A stretch of 52,658 nucleotides of DNA from Hyphomicrobiales bacterium (GTDB lineage Bacteria > Pseudomonadota > Alphaproteobacteria > Rhizobiales > Methyloligellaceae), in NCBI GenBank assembly GCA_021775555.1, contig JAJFHP010000018.1:1-52658 (forward strand), in the 5' to 3' direction. The position numbers were made by a program, and so were the translations under genes. Under the pieces are notes generated by a model, which was not told the origin of the DNA, did not search any database, and worked only from the letters and a program-made list of their open reading frames with translations. Below, piece by piece: positions 9,168-18,074 of this stretch. Within the stretch, counting starts at the first letter, position 1, and each line of letters opens with the position of its first letter.

Positions 9168-10520
9168 ATGGTTCTGGATAGAAGACAGATAATGATAGGC
9201 GGTGCCGGGCTTGGCGCCGGCCTGGCCACTGCGGCAGGTCCACGGATTGCCTTGGCCCAAGGTGCCGATGCGGGGACATTCTCGGTTACTGATTTTGGCG
9301 TGCAGCCAAATGCGAGAAGCGATCAGACCAAAGGGCTACAGGCGGCGATTGATGCGGCCTCAAAAAGCGGCGCGGTTTTGCATATTCCGGGGGGCATATA
9401 CCAAGCCGGAATGCTGACCCTGAAATCAAACACAATCCTCTCGGGCGTACCGGGCAAAAGCGTACTTAATTTTAGAGGGGATGGCTTTTTCCTTGTTGCC
9501 AAATCAGCACAAAACATTCACCTGTCAGGGGTGGTGCTCAAGGGCAAAACCGCCAAAGGTGGCAACGAATATAACAGCGCTTTGCTTAACGCGGACAAGA
9601 TCGAGGGTTTAATTGTAACCCGCTGCAAGATCACCGGCAGCATTGCGAATGGCATCTCGATCAACAGATGTTCAGGACATATTGCCGATAACGAGATATC
9701 TCACGCCTACCAAACAGGGTTGTTCTGTAACGACTCTCGTGGCCTCGATATCAGCCACAACCATGTTCATGATTGCGGCAATAACGGCATTCAGGTTTGG
9801 CGGTCCTCATCCGGCGAAGACGGGACCATTGTCGCCCATAACCGCATCGACGACATCCGCTCTGAAGCGGGAGGATCGGGTGAAAATGGAAATGGAATCA
9901 ATGTGTTCAGGGCGAATGGCGTACAAGTTACTGGAAATCGGATAACGGATTGTGCTTTTTCTGCAATCCGGGGTAACGCCGCGTCCAACTTCCAGGTTAT
10001 CGGGAACTCCTGCGCCCGGCTTGGCGAGGTCGCGATCTACGCAGAGTTCGGCTTTGAAGGCGTGATCATCACCAATAATCTTGTCGACAAGGCCGCCATG
10101 GGCATATCGGTCACCAATTTCAACGAAGGCGGACGCATGGCCGTCGTTCAAGGGAATTTGGTCCGCAACCTCTTCTTGCGGGCTGGTGACCGCGGCATTG
10201 GGATAGCCGTCGAAGCAGATGCCATGGTGTCGGGAAATGTTATCGAGGGCGCTCCCCGGTCAGGTATCCAGATTGGATGGGGCAAGCATCTTCGCGATGT
10301 CAGCGCGACCGGCAACCTCATACGCGAAGCGCGCATTGGCATTGGCATCTCGGCGGCGCCGGATGCAGGCTATGCCTTCATCACCAACAACATGATCTCG
10401 AAGACAAAAGATGGCGGCATCCGGGCCATGGACCATGACAAACCGCTAGGGCCAGACCTGGCCAAATCGAGTTCTGAATCTTACCGGAACATTGCCGTGT
10501 TCGGAAACGTATCCCTCTAG
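9168..10520 (+). CDS. Tat-exported right-handed beta-helix protein (TIGR03808-like)
   Basis: 450 residues with a twin-arginine signal at the N-terminus: MVLDRRQIMIGGAG, then a hydrophobic stretch and cleavage near ALAQG. The rest is a ladder of short repeats with N-x-I and G-I-x-V rungs (for example NGISINRCSGHIADNEISH), as in pectate-lyase-like parallel beta-helices. This fits the uncharacterised alphaproteobacterial TIGR03808 family, exported folded to the periplasm; substrate unknown. The ATG at 9168 has AAAGGA just upstream; an in-frame upstream ATG at 9132 would bury the Tat signal. The stop codon shares the palindrome CTAG with the convergent asparaginase gene. Confidence 0.88.
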   Translation: MVLDRRQIMIGGAGLGAGLATAAGPRIALAQGADAGTFSVTDFGVQPNARSDQTKGLQAAIDAASKSGAVLHIPGGIYQAGMLTLKSNTILSGVPGKSVLNFRGDGFFLVAKSAQNIHLSGVVLKGKTAKGGNEYNSALLNADKIEGLIVTRCKITGSIANGISINRCSGHIADNEISHAYQTGLFCNDSRGLDISHNHVHDCGNNGIQVWRSSSGEDGTIVAHNRIDDIRSEAGGSGENGNGINVFRANGVQVTGNRITDCAFSAIRGNAASNFQVIGNSCARLGEVAIYAEFGFEGVIITNNLVDKAAMGISVTNFNEGGRMAVVQGNLVRNLFLRAGDRGIGIAVEADAMVSGNVIEGAPRSGIQIGWGKHLRDVSATGNLIREARIGIGISAAPDAGYAFITNNMISKTKDGGIRAMDHDKPLGPDLAKSSSESYRNIAVFGNVSL

Positions 10521-11536
10521 GACCGCAGGCAGGAAATAGCCTCGCTGAGGTCACCCGATGGCATAATTTCTCCGACCCTGGTGCCACGCCAGTTGGTGAG
10601 CGTCATTTCATAAAGATCACCGGCATTATTTATCTGGGAGGGGAAAAGCGACGCGATAACATGCGCAGCTGCAGCTTCAGCACCGCGCTTTGTACCATCG
10701 TCAATCTTCAGCGCCATACCGAGACCCTGCTCCGGGAAAGCCGCACAATATACACCCTCTGCTCCGCCTTTCACAAAGGCGGAAACGCCGAGTTTGTGCA
10801 TCACGCCAGAACCGAAACGTCCCGTCCCTTCGACCATCTGCGGCTCTGTGGTGCAGGCATGCATCAGACGCTTGCCCGCTGCCACGCGTTCGGGTGAAAG
10901 CCCAGACATCGAGGCAAGCCTTGCAAAGGCCCGCGCCAGCCCCTTGAGCGGCATGGCCCAGGTGGGCACCGAACATCCGTCAATGGCGCACATCTGCGGT
11001 GAAGTCGCCTCCCCCGTCATTTCCTCGATGGCCTGTCGAACGCGCTGCTGAACCGGGTGGTCCCCCTGCTCATAGCCTTCAGTACCAGCATTCAGATGGG
11101 TGGCGAGGGCCAGCATCCCCGCATGCTTGCCCGAGCAATTATTGTGGAGTGACGTTGGTTTTTGCCCCTGGGACGCCAATTCACGAGCGGCGTCTTCCCT
11201 TGCTGGCCATTGAACGCCACATGCCAAGGCATCCACGGAAAGACCGGACCTGGCCAGCATGGCTTTTGCCGTTTCGACATGAAAGACCTCACCATTGTGA
11301 GACGCACAGGCCAGCGCCAGTTCCTTGTCAGTCAGCCCGGCAGCATCCGCCGCACCACTTTCCACGAGCGGCAGCGCCTGCAAAACCTTGATGGCGGAGC
11401 GCGGATATATCGGCCGCTCGACATCACCCAGCGAAACAACCGGTGTGCCCTGCACGCCAGCAATACAAACCGCGCCCCGGTGGAAACTCTCAACCAAGCT
11501 CCCACGTGTCAGATTGATAAGAACTGGATTTGGCAT
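10517..11536 (-). CDS. L-asparaginase, rhizobial type (asparaginase II family)
   Basis: 339 residues of the PF06089-type asparaginase family first known from Rhizobium etli. Marks are VLINLTRGSLVESFHRGA at the N-terminus, YPRSAIKVLQALPLV, ACASHNGE and NNCSGKHAGMLAL. The enzyme hydrolyses asparagine to aspartate and ammonia in the cytosol, by a serine/lysine-based mechanism unlike that of E. coli AnsA/B. The ATG at 11536 matches usual family starts but has no clear Shine-Dalgarno; an upstream in-frame TTG at 11572 is possible. It is the last gene of the leftward run that begins with the secretion genes, and its stop shares CTAG with the convergent gene. Confidence 0.9.
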   Translation of the reverse strand: MPNPVLINLTRGSLVESFHRGAVCIAGVQGTPVVSLGDVERPIYPRSAIKVLQALPLVESGAADAAGLTDKELALACASHNGEVFHVETAKAMLARSGLSVDALACGVQWPAREDAARELASQGQKPTSLHNNCSGKHAGMLALATHLNAGTEGYEQGDHPVQQRVRQAIEEMTGEATSPQMCAIDGCSVPTWAMPLKGLARAFARLASMSGLSPERVAAGKRLMHACTTEPQMVEGTGRFGSGVMHKLGVSAFVKGGAEGVYCAAFPEQGLGMALKIDDGTKRGAEAAAAHVIASLFPSQINNAGDLYEMTLTNWRGTRVGEIMPSGDLSEAISCLRS

Positions 11537-11580
11537 GTCATTGATTTCAAGTTCAGAAATAAGAGGGTTCAAGTCTTGCT

Positions 11581-12957
11581 CTAACGCTCGCGCAGCGCTT
11601 CCTGCTGCGCCTTTATTATAGGCTTGAGGAGATAGTCGAGAATTGTCTTCTTGCCGGTCACGATATCGACTTGTCCCACCATTCCAGGAATAATCGGCAA
11701 GGACTTATCTCCTTTTTTCAGGGCGGATTCTTTCGTCTTTATGGTTGCCAGGTAAAATCTTTCATTGGTGTTGGGATCGCGCGTGCTGTCAGGTGAAATA
11801 TTCTCCACCTCTCCATCCAGACCACCATAAATTGTAAAATCATAGGCCGAGATTTTCACCAGTGCTTTCTGCTTGGGTGAGATGAAGGCAATATCCTTCG
11901 GCTGGATACGAACATCCACCTGCAGCGCATCCTCCATCGGCGTGATTTCAGCCAGTGGCTCACTCGCCCTCACGACGCCGCCAACCGTATTCACATGCAG
12001 CTTGTTGATGATACCGTCCACGGAGGAACGAATATCTGTACGAACCACCCTGTCACTCGCTCCCTTCATCGACTGCTTGACGACTGAAAGTTCGGAGAGC
12101 TTGGCGTTCAGCTCCGTTTGCGCTCCCTGGCGGAAGGAAAGCTTCTGCTCATCAATCAACCGCTCTGCTTCGCGTATCGAGGCTTCCACGCGGGGCAATG
12201 CCTGTTTAGTTGTTGCCAACTGACCCTTGAGATCTGAGATTTCACGTTCCAGCTTGAGAACATCTGTCTTGGATACGATGCCGCGTTCCGCCAGCGGCTT
12301 CTTGATATCGAACTCGCGCATGGCGATGTCGAGCCCGTTTTGAAAGCGCTTCCTGTTTTCCTTGAGTTCTGCCAGTTCCTGCTTGCGCTGTTCGAGCCGT
12401 TCCCTGAGCAGGCTGACCTGGTTCGCCAGACTGGACATGCGGATATTGAAAAGCGTCATCTCGTTCTTCACCACATTCGGCACCAGCTTGCGCAACTCTT
12501 CCCCGAAATCGATTTCCTTGGCATCCGGATTTCCGGATTCTGTTCGCAGGCGTTTCACCTGGACACTGAGCGAGCGCCGCTTGGCTTCGATCTCGCCCAG
12601 GTCAGAGGAAAAACCGGTGTCATCAATTCTCAGTAACAGCTGGTCCTTTTTGACGTGGTCCCCTTCACGAACCATGATCTGCTTTACGATGCCCCCTTCC
12701 AGGCTTTGCACCACCTGGGTTTTTGATGACGGAACAACTTGCCCCTCCCCGCGGGTCACTTCATCTATTTCTGCAAAAAAGGCCCAGGCGAAAAATGCCA
12801 GGAACAGTGCCGCACATGTTGCCAGAAAAATAGAGGATGTCCGCGCGGGCGCGTCACGCAACGCTGCTTCGGCATCCTTGACGAAATTCAGGTCTTCGCG
12901 CTCACGCGCAGTCGTCGCCCAGTGGCTGGAACTTGGGTCCGCGGCCATGTGTGTCAT
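11581..12957 (-). CDS. Type I secretion periplasmic adaptor (HlyD/LapC family)
   Basis: 458 residues. A short cytoplasmic N-terminus is followed by one membrane helix at about residues 40-62 (SIFLATCAALFLAFFAW), a biotinyl-lipoyl-like hairpin (QVVQSLEGGIVKQIMV), a long alpha-helical coiled coil at about 130-290 and a beta-barrel domain with SVDGIINKLHV. This is the membrane-fusion subunit that bridges the inner-membrane ABC exporter and the outer-membrane TolC-like channel. AAGGCGG directly precedes the ATG. It follows the small unknown secreted protein by 12 bases and belongs to the leftward tolC-like/ABC/unknown/hlyD run. Confidence 0.95.
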   Translation of the reverse strand: MTHMAADPSSSHWATTAREREDLNFVKDAEAALRDAPARTSSIFLATCAALFLAFFAWAFFAEIDEVTRGEGQVVPSSKTQVVQSLEGGIVKQIMVREGDHVKKDQLLLRIDDTGFSSDLGEIEAKRRSLSVQVKRLRTESGNPDAKEIDFGEELRKLVPNVVKNEMTLFNIRMSSLANQVSLLRERLEQRKQELAELKENRKRFQNGLDIAMREFDIKKPLAERGIVSKTDVLKLEREISDLKGQLATTKQALPRVEASIREAERLIDEQKLSFRQGAQTELNAKLSELSVVKQSMKGASDRVVRTDIRSSVDGIINKLHVNTVGGVVRASEPLAEITPMEDALQVDVRIQPKDIAFISPKQKALVKISAYDFTIYGGLDGEVENISPDSTRDPNTNERFYLATIKTKESALKKGDKSLPIIPGMVGQVDIVTGKKTILDYLLKPIIKAQQEALRER

Positions 12958-12969
12958 CCGCCTTGTGAA

Positions 12970-13353
12970 CTAGTGCCCGAGATACTGCGTCATGCGCTGA
13001 TAAAAGCACTCGCATTTCTGCAGCATGACGTGATCAGGCCTTCGGCGCCATTTCCGAGGTTTGCGGAGTGAGCCGTAAACCTTGGCACAACTGATCTTGG
13101 CTTCGTTGGCCCAGAGGAACAACGGAGAAAGGGTGTGTATGGCCTGATTGGACCTGGAAACCTCTGCCGCATGTTCAAATCGGCTATGCACCTCGTCCCG
13201 CAGCATTGAAACGCTATGAGTATCACTTAGTTCGTATGCATCTTCGGCAAGGTGGCAGTAAGATTGCGGAGCGCCAAAATCGGCCGCCATTAGCTGAGAG
13301 CTGACAAACAGACTCGCCGCCAGAACGCAGCTATGAACCACTCTCACTCTCAT
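12970..13353 (-). CDS. Unknown small exported protein inside the type I secretion operon
   Basis: 127 residues that I cannot assign to a family. The first 22 or so residues (MRVRVVHSCVLAASLFVSSQ) form a standard Sec signal peptide with cleavage after LMAA or nearby. The mature part is about 105 residues, alpha-helical by composition, with four cysteines (in SYCHL, ISCAK and KCECF) and a very basic stretch near RKPRKWRRRP. The ATG at 13353 has GGAG 8 bases upstream; a longer frame to 13431 would spoil the signal peptide. Sitting between the ABC transporter and HlyD genes suggests an accessory periplasmic factor of the secretion machine, but that is only by position. Confidence 0.75.
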   Translation of the reverse strand: MRVRVVHSCVLAASLFVSSQLMAADFGAPQSYCHLAEDAYELSDTHSVSMLRDEVHSRFEHAAEVSRSNQAIHTLSPLFLWANEAKISCAKVYGSLRKPRKWRRRPDHVMLQKCECFYQRMTQYLGH

Positions 13354-13436
13354 ACCGTTTCTCCGTCCCACTCGGGAAAATATTCTCTTGATGTTTGAAA
13401 TGTCCCACTCACACGGTCGCGATGCAAGCATTTGTC

Positions 13437-15749
13437 CTAATCCTTCTTCCCGGCCTCATCCCTCAAAGACTGCTTTGCGGAACGTCTCTTACCTGCTTTT
13501 GAAGATGACTCGTCGGACCAATCACCCCCTTTGCCCTTTTTCAGAGACGATGGAATTTGTGAATCCGCCTGGGTACGTAGAGCCTTCAATACGATGTCGC
13601 GCGGCCCGTCAGCCGCGATACGGCCGTTTTCTACAACGATCAACCGGGAAACCAGCGCCAGCATGGCCGTGCGGTGGGTTGTCACGATAAGTGTCTGGTC
13701 GGGGCGAAAAGCCGTGCGCAGTCGTTCTAGAAGCGCCAATTCAGAGGCGGGATCCATAGAACCTGATGGTTCATCCAGGAATACGACCAGTGAATCGGAC
13801 AAGAATGCCCGGGCCAGAGCAATAGTCTGACGTTGGCCGCTGGAGAGCAATCGCCCCGATTCACCGACAGGCATGTTGAAACCCTGCGGGTGCAGCTTAA
13901 CGAACTGGGATACACCAGCCAGATCGGCCGCCCTGATAACGAGATCGTCGGATATGTGAGGTGAGCCCAGAGCAATATTGTCGCGAACGGAGCCGTGAAA
14001 CAGGGAGGAGTCCTGCGAGACGAATGACACCATCCGGCGAACGTCATCAGGATGACATTGCCGGATTTCAACATCATCAATTAGCAGCGAGCCTTCGCTC
14101 GGTAGATAGAGCCGCGAAATCAACCTTCCCAATGTCGTTTTTCCTGAGCCTATCCGGCCAATGATGCCAATGCGCTCTCCCGGCTCAATCTTGAGCGTGA
14201 CATTGTTGAGTGCCGGTGCTTCAGAACCAGGATAGGTGAAAGACACTTTATCGAAGGTGATCGAACCCGCGCCCAATTCGCGGTTCATATGACGCGCCTG
14301 CCCTTCATCCTCGCCTGGAACAGACATGATCCGGTCAAGCGTACGCAGGGAACTCAGCGCCTGCTGCGAGCGCCCCAACGTCGCTGCGATCTGCCCCAGA
14401 GGTGCCACGGCGCGCCCTGCCAGGATAACCGCGGCAATGATGGCACCCGGGGATACCTCGCCCTGATCAAACAGGTAAACGCCGATGATTACGACACCCA
14501 CCGTGACCAGCTGCTGGACAAGTGCAGTAAAATTAGTACCGAGAGTTGATATTGAGCGCAGCTTTTCAGCTGTTTTCGCATTGCGCCCGACAAACTGCTC
14601 CCACTGATCCTGGAACTGGCTTTCGGCACGCGACGTTTTAATGGTTTCTAGCCCCATCAGCGCTTCGATCAGGAGTGAATGCCGGTGGGAAGCCTCTGCC
14701 TGGGCATGCTGGACGATCCTGTGCAATGGAAATTGCAACAACACGCCCGCGATCAAAACCAGCAAAACCGCCATTGCGGGCGCCAGCGCCACAATACCGG
14801 CTATCTGGAAAATTATGAAAATGAACAACCAGATAAAAATGAAGTCAGTGAGTGTCACGACAGTATTCGAGGTGAAGAACTCACGGACAATTTCGAAATC
14901 CCGGAGCTGATTTGCAAACTCACCGGTTTTCATGGGCCGTTTGCCCAGATCCAGATTGAGAACCTGGGCGAACAGCCGGCTCGCCAGCAACACATCAGCC
15001 CGGCGCCCGGCATTGCCGATCAGATGATTGCGCAGCGTCTTGAGAATAAAATCGAAACTGATGGCAAGAATGACGCCAATCGCCAGCACCCACAATGTCG
15101 ACAATGCCTTGTTCGGCAGCACCCGATCATAGACATTCATGATGAAAAGCGGGGTTGCCAGCGCCAGAATGTTGATCAGGGCGGCTGCAATCAGCACCTG
15201 CACATAGGTCGGCCAAAGCGGGGTTACAGCATTCCAGAACCAGTCCTTGGCGGAATAGGCTTGCCCCTCATCCCTTCCCAACTCGTACTGATATTCAGGT
15301 TTGACCAAAATTGCATAGCCTGAATAGCTCTGAGCGAGGTCAGCTGTATCAACTTTGACCACGCCACTGCCGGTTTCAGGCACAACCACCTGCGCACTGC
15401 CGTCATCAAGCTCCTGGGTGAGAACAACCGCTTCATTGTCGTCAAGCAGGAGGACTGCTGGCAGAAGAAGCGAGGAAAGCTGCTCAATTGGACGGCGGAC
15501 AATGCGTGCGGATAAGCCAGCTCGGGCAGCCGCGCGGGAGAATAACCGTGGTGTCAGCCTGCCCTCGACAAGCGGTAAGCCCGAAACCAGGACGCCTGGC
15601 TGGACCGAGCGGTTATGATAGGCGCAGACAAACTCCAGGCAGCCAAGCAACTCATCCGAGAACACATGGTCCGCAGAGAGGTCAGGCCCGGCCTTCCCTT
15701 CAGCCGAACTTTTTTCGGAAGGTGTCCCGTCTTGGTCTGAATCCGCCAT
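13437..15749 (-). CDS. Type I secretion ABC transporter, LapB-like, with inactive C39-like domain
   Basis: 770 residues. After a charged tail comes a C39-peptidase-like domain (about 30-160, DELLGCLEFVCAYHNRS and GLPLVEGRLTP), which lacks the usual catalytic Gln-x4-DCG-Cys pattern and probably docks the substrate. A six-helix membrane domain spans about 185-470. The nucleotide-binding domain has Walker A IGRIGSGKTT (around residue 533), a slightly unusual signature LSSGQ, and Walker B VVFLDEPSGSMD. This layout matches LapB exporters of large RTX adhesins. No adhesin, LapD or LapG gene is nearby. I prefer the ATG at 15749; a GTG at 15758 is also possible. Confidence 0.93.
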   Translation of the reverse strand: MADSDQDGTPSEKSSAEGKAGPDLSADHVFSDELLGCLEFVCAYHNRSVQPGVLVSGLPLVEGRLTPRLFSRAAARAGLSARIVRRPIEQLSSLLLPAVLLLDDNEAVVLTQELDDGSAQVVVPETGSGVVKVDTADLAQSYSGYAILVKPEYQYELGRDEGQAYSAKDWFWNAVTPLWPTYVQVLIAAALINILALATPLFIMNVYDRVLPNKALSTLWVLAIGVILAISFDFILKTLRNHLIGNAGRRADVLLASRLFAQVLNLDLGKRPMKTGEFANQLRDFEIVREFFTSNTVVTLTDFIFIWLFIFIIFQIAGIVALAPAMAVLLVLIAGVLLQFPLHRIVQHAQAEASHRHSLLIEALMGLETIKTSRAESQFQDQWEQFVGRNAKTAEKLRSISTLGTNFTALVQQLVTVGVVIIGVYLFDQGEVSPGAIIAAVILAGRAVAPLGQIAATLGRSQQALSSLRTLDRIMSVPGEDEGQARHMNRELGAGSITFDKVSFTYPGSEAPALNNVTLKIEPGERIGIIGRIGSGKTTLGRLISRLYLPSEGSLLIDDVEIRQCHPDDVRRMVSFVSQDSSLFHGSVRDNIALGSPHISDDLVIRAADLAGVSQFVKLHPQGFNMPVGESGRLLSSGQRQTIALARAFLSDSLVVFLDEPSGSMDPASELALLERLRTAFRPDQTLIVTTHRTAMLALVSRLIVVENGRIAADGPRDIVLKALRTQADSQIPSSLKKGKGGDWSDESSSKAGKRRSAKQSLRDEAGKKD

Positions 15750-15840
15750 CTCACACACCGAACGTGAACGTGCCTGCTACACCATTTCCCTCGATGCCGC
15801 ACCCAGCAGACATCTCAAATTATGGTGCGAAAAGATTAGC

Positions 15841-17244
15841 CTATTGCACGTTCCTGTGGAACAGGCGGTGGCTGGGTTTGCGGCGCCGGTGTGTCTCGCC
15901 ATCGGGTGTCTCGGGCACGCGGTGCTCCTCACGTGCATATCCCTCAGACTGTTCAGGCGCTTCAATATTCATCATATTCAGCAGCATCCCGATGCTGGCC
16001 AGGATTCTGTATTCCGTGAACAGGAGGTCACTTGAGGTCGTCTCGACGGTTGCCTGTGTATTGAAACGGGTGTTTTGCGTGTCCAGAAGATCGAGCAAGG
16101 AACGGTCTCCGACCTTGAACTGCTCGGAATAGGAGTCCACCAGCCGCTCGACGCTCGCAAGCTGATCCTTTAACCTTTTCAAAAGCCGGCGCTGTTGCAG
16201 TCGGCGGTCCCAGGACAGGCGAACAGCTTCTTCCACTTCACGATGTGCCCTGTGGAGTCCAAATCGCTCTTCGTCAACCCGGCGCAAACGCTTCTGCTTG
16301 TTAGCGCTGTCAATGCCCCCCCTGAACAGGTTCCATCGCAGGATCAGCTCAGCCTTCAACTCATCTTCGCGTCCCCTGACGCCATCAAGCTCATGTCCAT
16401 TGCGCCCCTTCAATTCGAGATCGAGCTTGGGTAGAAACTCGCTGCGCGCCTGCCGTGCTCTCGCATCAGCCGCGTCGAGGTCCGACTTGGCAACCTTGAT
16501 CCTGGGATTGTTGGTGCGCGCCGCCGCCAGGGCGTCATTTAGTGTTGGCGGCAAGGCGGGCCCTGCCCTAGGTGGTTGCTGGTAATGGTCCAGTGGCAGG
16601 CCAACAAGCTTGAAAAACCTGATCCGGGCTGCGTTGAGATCCTCTTTCGTCTCGATCAGCCGGGCATCGGCAGCAAACACCCGCTCTTCTACCTGTTGAC
16701 GGTCTGCAATTGAAACGGAACCGCTGTCTTCTCCGACTTTCAAGTCAGCGAGGACACGCTTGTGATAGTCGAGATTGTCTTGCGACAGGGTAACAATTTT
16801 GAGCAGACGGCCTGCTTCGAGATATTGGCGTATGACATTGATCGCAATCAGTTCTGAGCGCTCATAGACACGGTGTGAAGCGCTGTCCACACGCGATGCC
16901 TGGCGATGACGCTCACCACGCCGTTTAAAGCCATCAAACAGTCTTTGCGTTACTATCGCGCTGAATTCCCTGCGATCCAGGACATCATTATCTGTTCCCG
17001 AGGTGCGCGTGCTCGGGCTGTCGGTGTTCTGTGCACCATAGCGGCTTTCAATGTCGAATTTGGGTAAATAAGCGCCGCGTGCCTGCTTGAGCTCAAACTC
17101 GAGTGCCTCACGATTTGCAATCGCCTCGCCGATTTCCGGGTTCGCTTCAAGCGCGATCTTGATGGCCGATTTGAGCGAGATCGCATGGGCCTGAGGCATA
17201 CTCAACCCAACAGCAACAAGAACCGCTATGAGCAGATATCGCAT
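15841..17244 (-). CDS. TolC-family outer-membrane channel of type I secretion (LapE-like)
   Basis: 467 residues. The signal peptide is MRYLLIAVLVAVGLSMPQAHA, then the two-fold repeated outer-membrane efflux protein fold with long helices (AIKIALEANPEIGEAIANRE at the first repeat, LNDALAAARTNNPRIKVAK at the second). It forms the outer-membrane exit duct for the ABC/HlyD pair encoded downstream. The ATG at 17244 gives a clean signal peptide; an earlier in-frame start (17295) would not. The C-terminal 35 residues are Arg/Glu/His-rich and outside the conserved fold. It is first in the leftward secretion operon. Confidence 0.92.
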   Translation of the reverse strand: MRYLLIAVLVAVGLSMPQAHAISLKSAIKIALEANPEIGEAIANREALEFELKQARGAYLPKFDIESRYGAQNTDSPSTRTSGTDNDVLDRREFSAIVTQRLFDGFKRRGERHRQASRVDSASHRVYERSELIAINVIRQYLEAGRLLKIVTLSQDNLDYHKRVLADLKVGEDSGSVSIADRQQVEERVFAADARLIETKEDLNAARIRFFKLVGLPLDHYQQPPRAGPALPPTLNDALAAARTNNPRIKVAKSDLDAADARARQARSEFLPKLDLELKGRNGHELDGVRGREDELKAELILRWNLFRGGIDSANKQKRLRRVDEERFGLHRAHREVEEAVRLSWDRRLQQRRLLKRLKDQLASVERLVDSYSEQFKVGDRSLLDLLDTQNTRFNTQATVETTSSDLLFTEYRILASIGMLLNMMNIEAPEQSEGYAREEHRVPETPDGETHRRRKPSHRLFHRNVQ

Positions 17245-17618
17245 ATGGTACGATACAAGCCCCCCCGGTATCCTGAGGTTGAAAGACAAACTCAAACTGC
17301 GTTCCTCAATCCACCACCGACTGAAAACGGTCCAGCTGATGGCTTTACCAACACTCCCTCACGCGAATTCTCAAACTAATCTGCGTGTTGACCGAACCCG
17401 AAGAGGATTACTCTAAGCATGTCAGACCCCACGCTCGCAGCCCGGAAAACCGCGCGCCCTCAAAACATTTAACATTTTCAATACCTAGTTTCAAAGACCA
17501 TCACGATTCCAGATCGTGATTCATACCGGCGAGTGACAGATGTGCCACGCTCACACGGAAGAACTTCGGGAGCCCAAAATTGCTCAAAGTGCTTTTGAAA
17601 TAAGTCTGGACCAGGAAT
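17245..17618. other. 374-bp non-coding region upstream of the type I secretion operon
   Basis: No credible gene is present between the TolC-like start and tRNA-Gln; the short frames here lack ribosome sites and family features. It must contain the promoter of the leftward secretion operon and the end of the tRNA-Gln transcript. I find no convincing -35/-10 pair by eye. The one clear structure is the palindrome at 17500-17520. Confidence 0.6.
17500..17520. promoter_or_regulatory. Perfect 8-5-8 inverted repeat upstream of the secretion operon
   Basis: Arms ATCACGAT and ATCGTGAT match perfectly around a 5-base spacer. It lies about 256 bases before the TolC-like start codon and about 100 bases beyond the tRNA-Gln 3' end. 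No T-run follows on either strand, so it does not look like a terminator. The size and symmetry fit a dimeric regulator site, with no regulator identified. Confidence 0.5.
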
Positions 17619-17693
17619 TGGCTGGGGCGGCAGGGATCGAACCTGCGAATCACGGGATCAAAACCCGTTGCCTTACCACTTGGCTACGCCCCA
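17619..17693 (-). tRNA. tRNA-Gln (UUG anticodon)
   Basis: A 75-base cloverleaf on the minus strand. The acceptor arm TGGGGCG (17693-17687) pairs with 17629-17623, the discriminator is G, and CCA is encoded (17621-17619). The anticodon arm is ACGGG-TTTTGAT-CCCGT, giving anticodon TTG. The T-arm reads GCAGG-TTCGATC-CCTGC. The U1-A72 first pair is typical of bacterial tRNA-Gln. Confidence 0.97.
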
Positions 17694-17906
17694 ATTAACC
17701 CGAAGTTATGTCGCTAACATTTGCGACAACCCTGCTTGCGGTCACGAGCCGCAACAAGCCGCTCCTTATATGAAAAGCATGGGACAACGACAACCGTATC
17801 CTTCACACTCAATGATAAAGAGTGAGTGCCAGCCATTTCAGGACAGACTCAACTCATGCTACATATGGACGATGTTCCAACTCTCACCTTTGGTGAGGAG
17901 ATGAAA

Positions 17907-17999
17907 ATGTGGCTATTTGACGGAACTGACCGAAGGCTCATCGTGGGTGCATTCCTGCTTGCCTGGTATGTCGCATATAAATCTCTTGGCCTGTTATAG
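17907..17999 (+). CDS. Possible 30-residue single-pass membrane microprotein
   Basis: A short frame with GAGGAG at 17895-17900, six bases before the ATG at 17907; an alternative ATG at 17901 abuts that site and is less likely. The peptide begins MWLFDGTDRR and continues as one hydrophobic helix (LIVGAFLLAWYVAYKSLGLL) to the stop. The charged N-terminus followed by a single membrane span is the common plan of bacterial membrane microproteins. It lies alone between tRNA-Gln and tRNA-Pro. I recognise no family; the strong ribosome site is the main support. Confidence 0.5.
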   Translation: MWLFDGTDRRLIVGAFLLAWYVAYKSLGLL

Positions 18000-18017
18000 G
18001 CTCATCTCTAACCCTGC

Positions 18018-18046
18018 TTGCGAGGCTAATGGTGCGGCGCTATAAC
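18018..18046 (+). promoter_or_regulatory. Promoter of tRNA-Pro
   Basis: A -35 element TTGCGA (18018-18023) and a -10 element TATAAC (18041-18046) are separated by exactly 17 bases. Expected transcription start is near 18053, about 22 bases before the mature tRNA-Pro 5' end. This is the housekeeping sigma-70 pattern. Confidence 0.75.
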
Positions 18047-18074
18047 TCGCGTGGCCCCGCGGGCTAAAGCAAGG

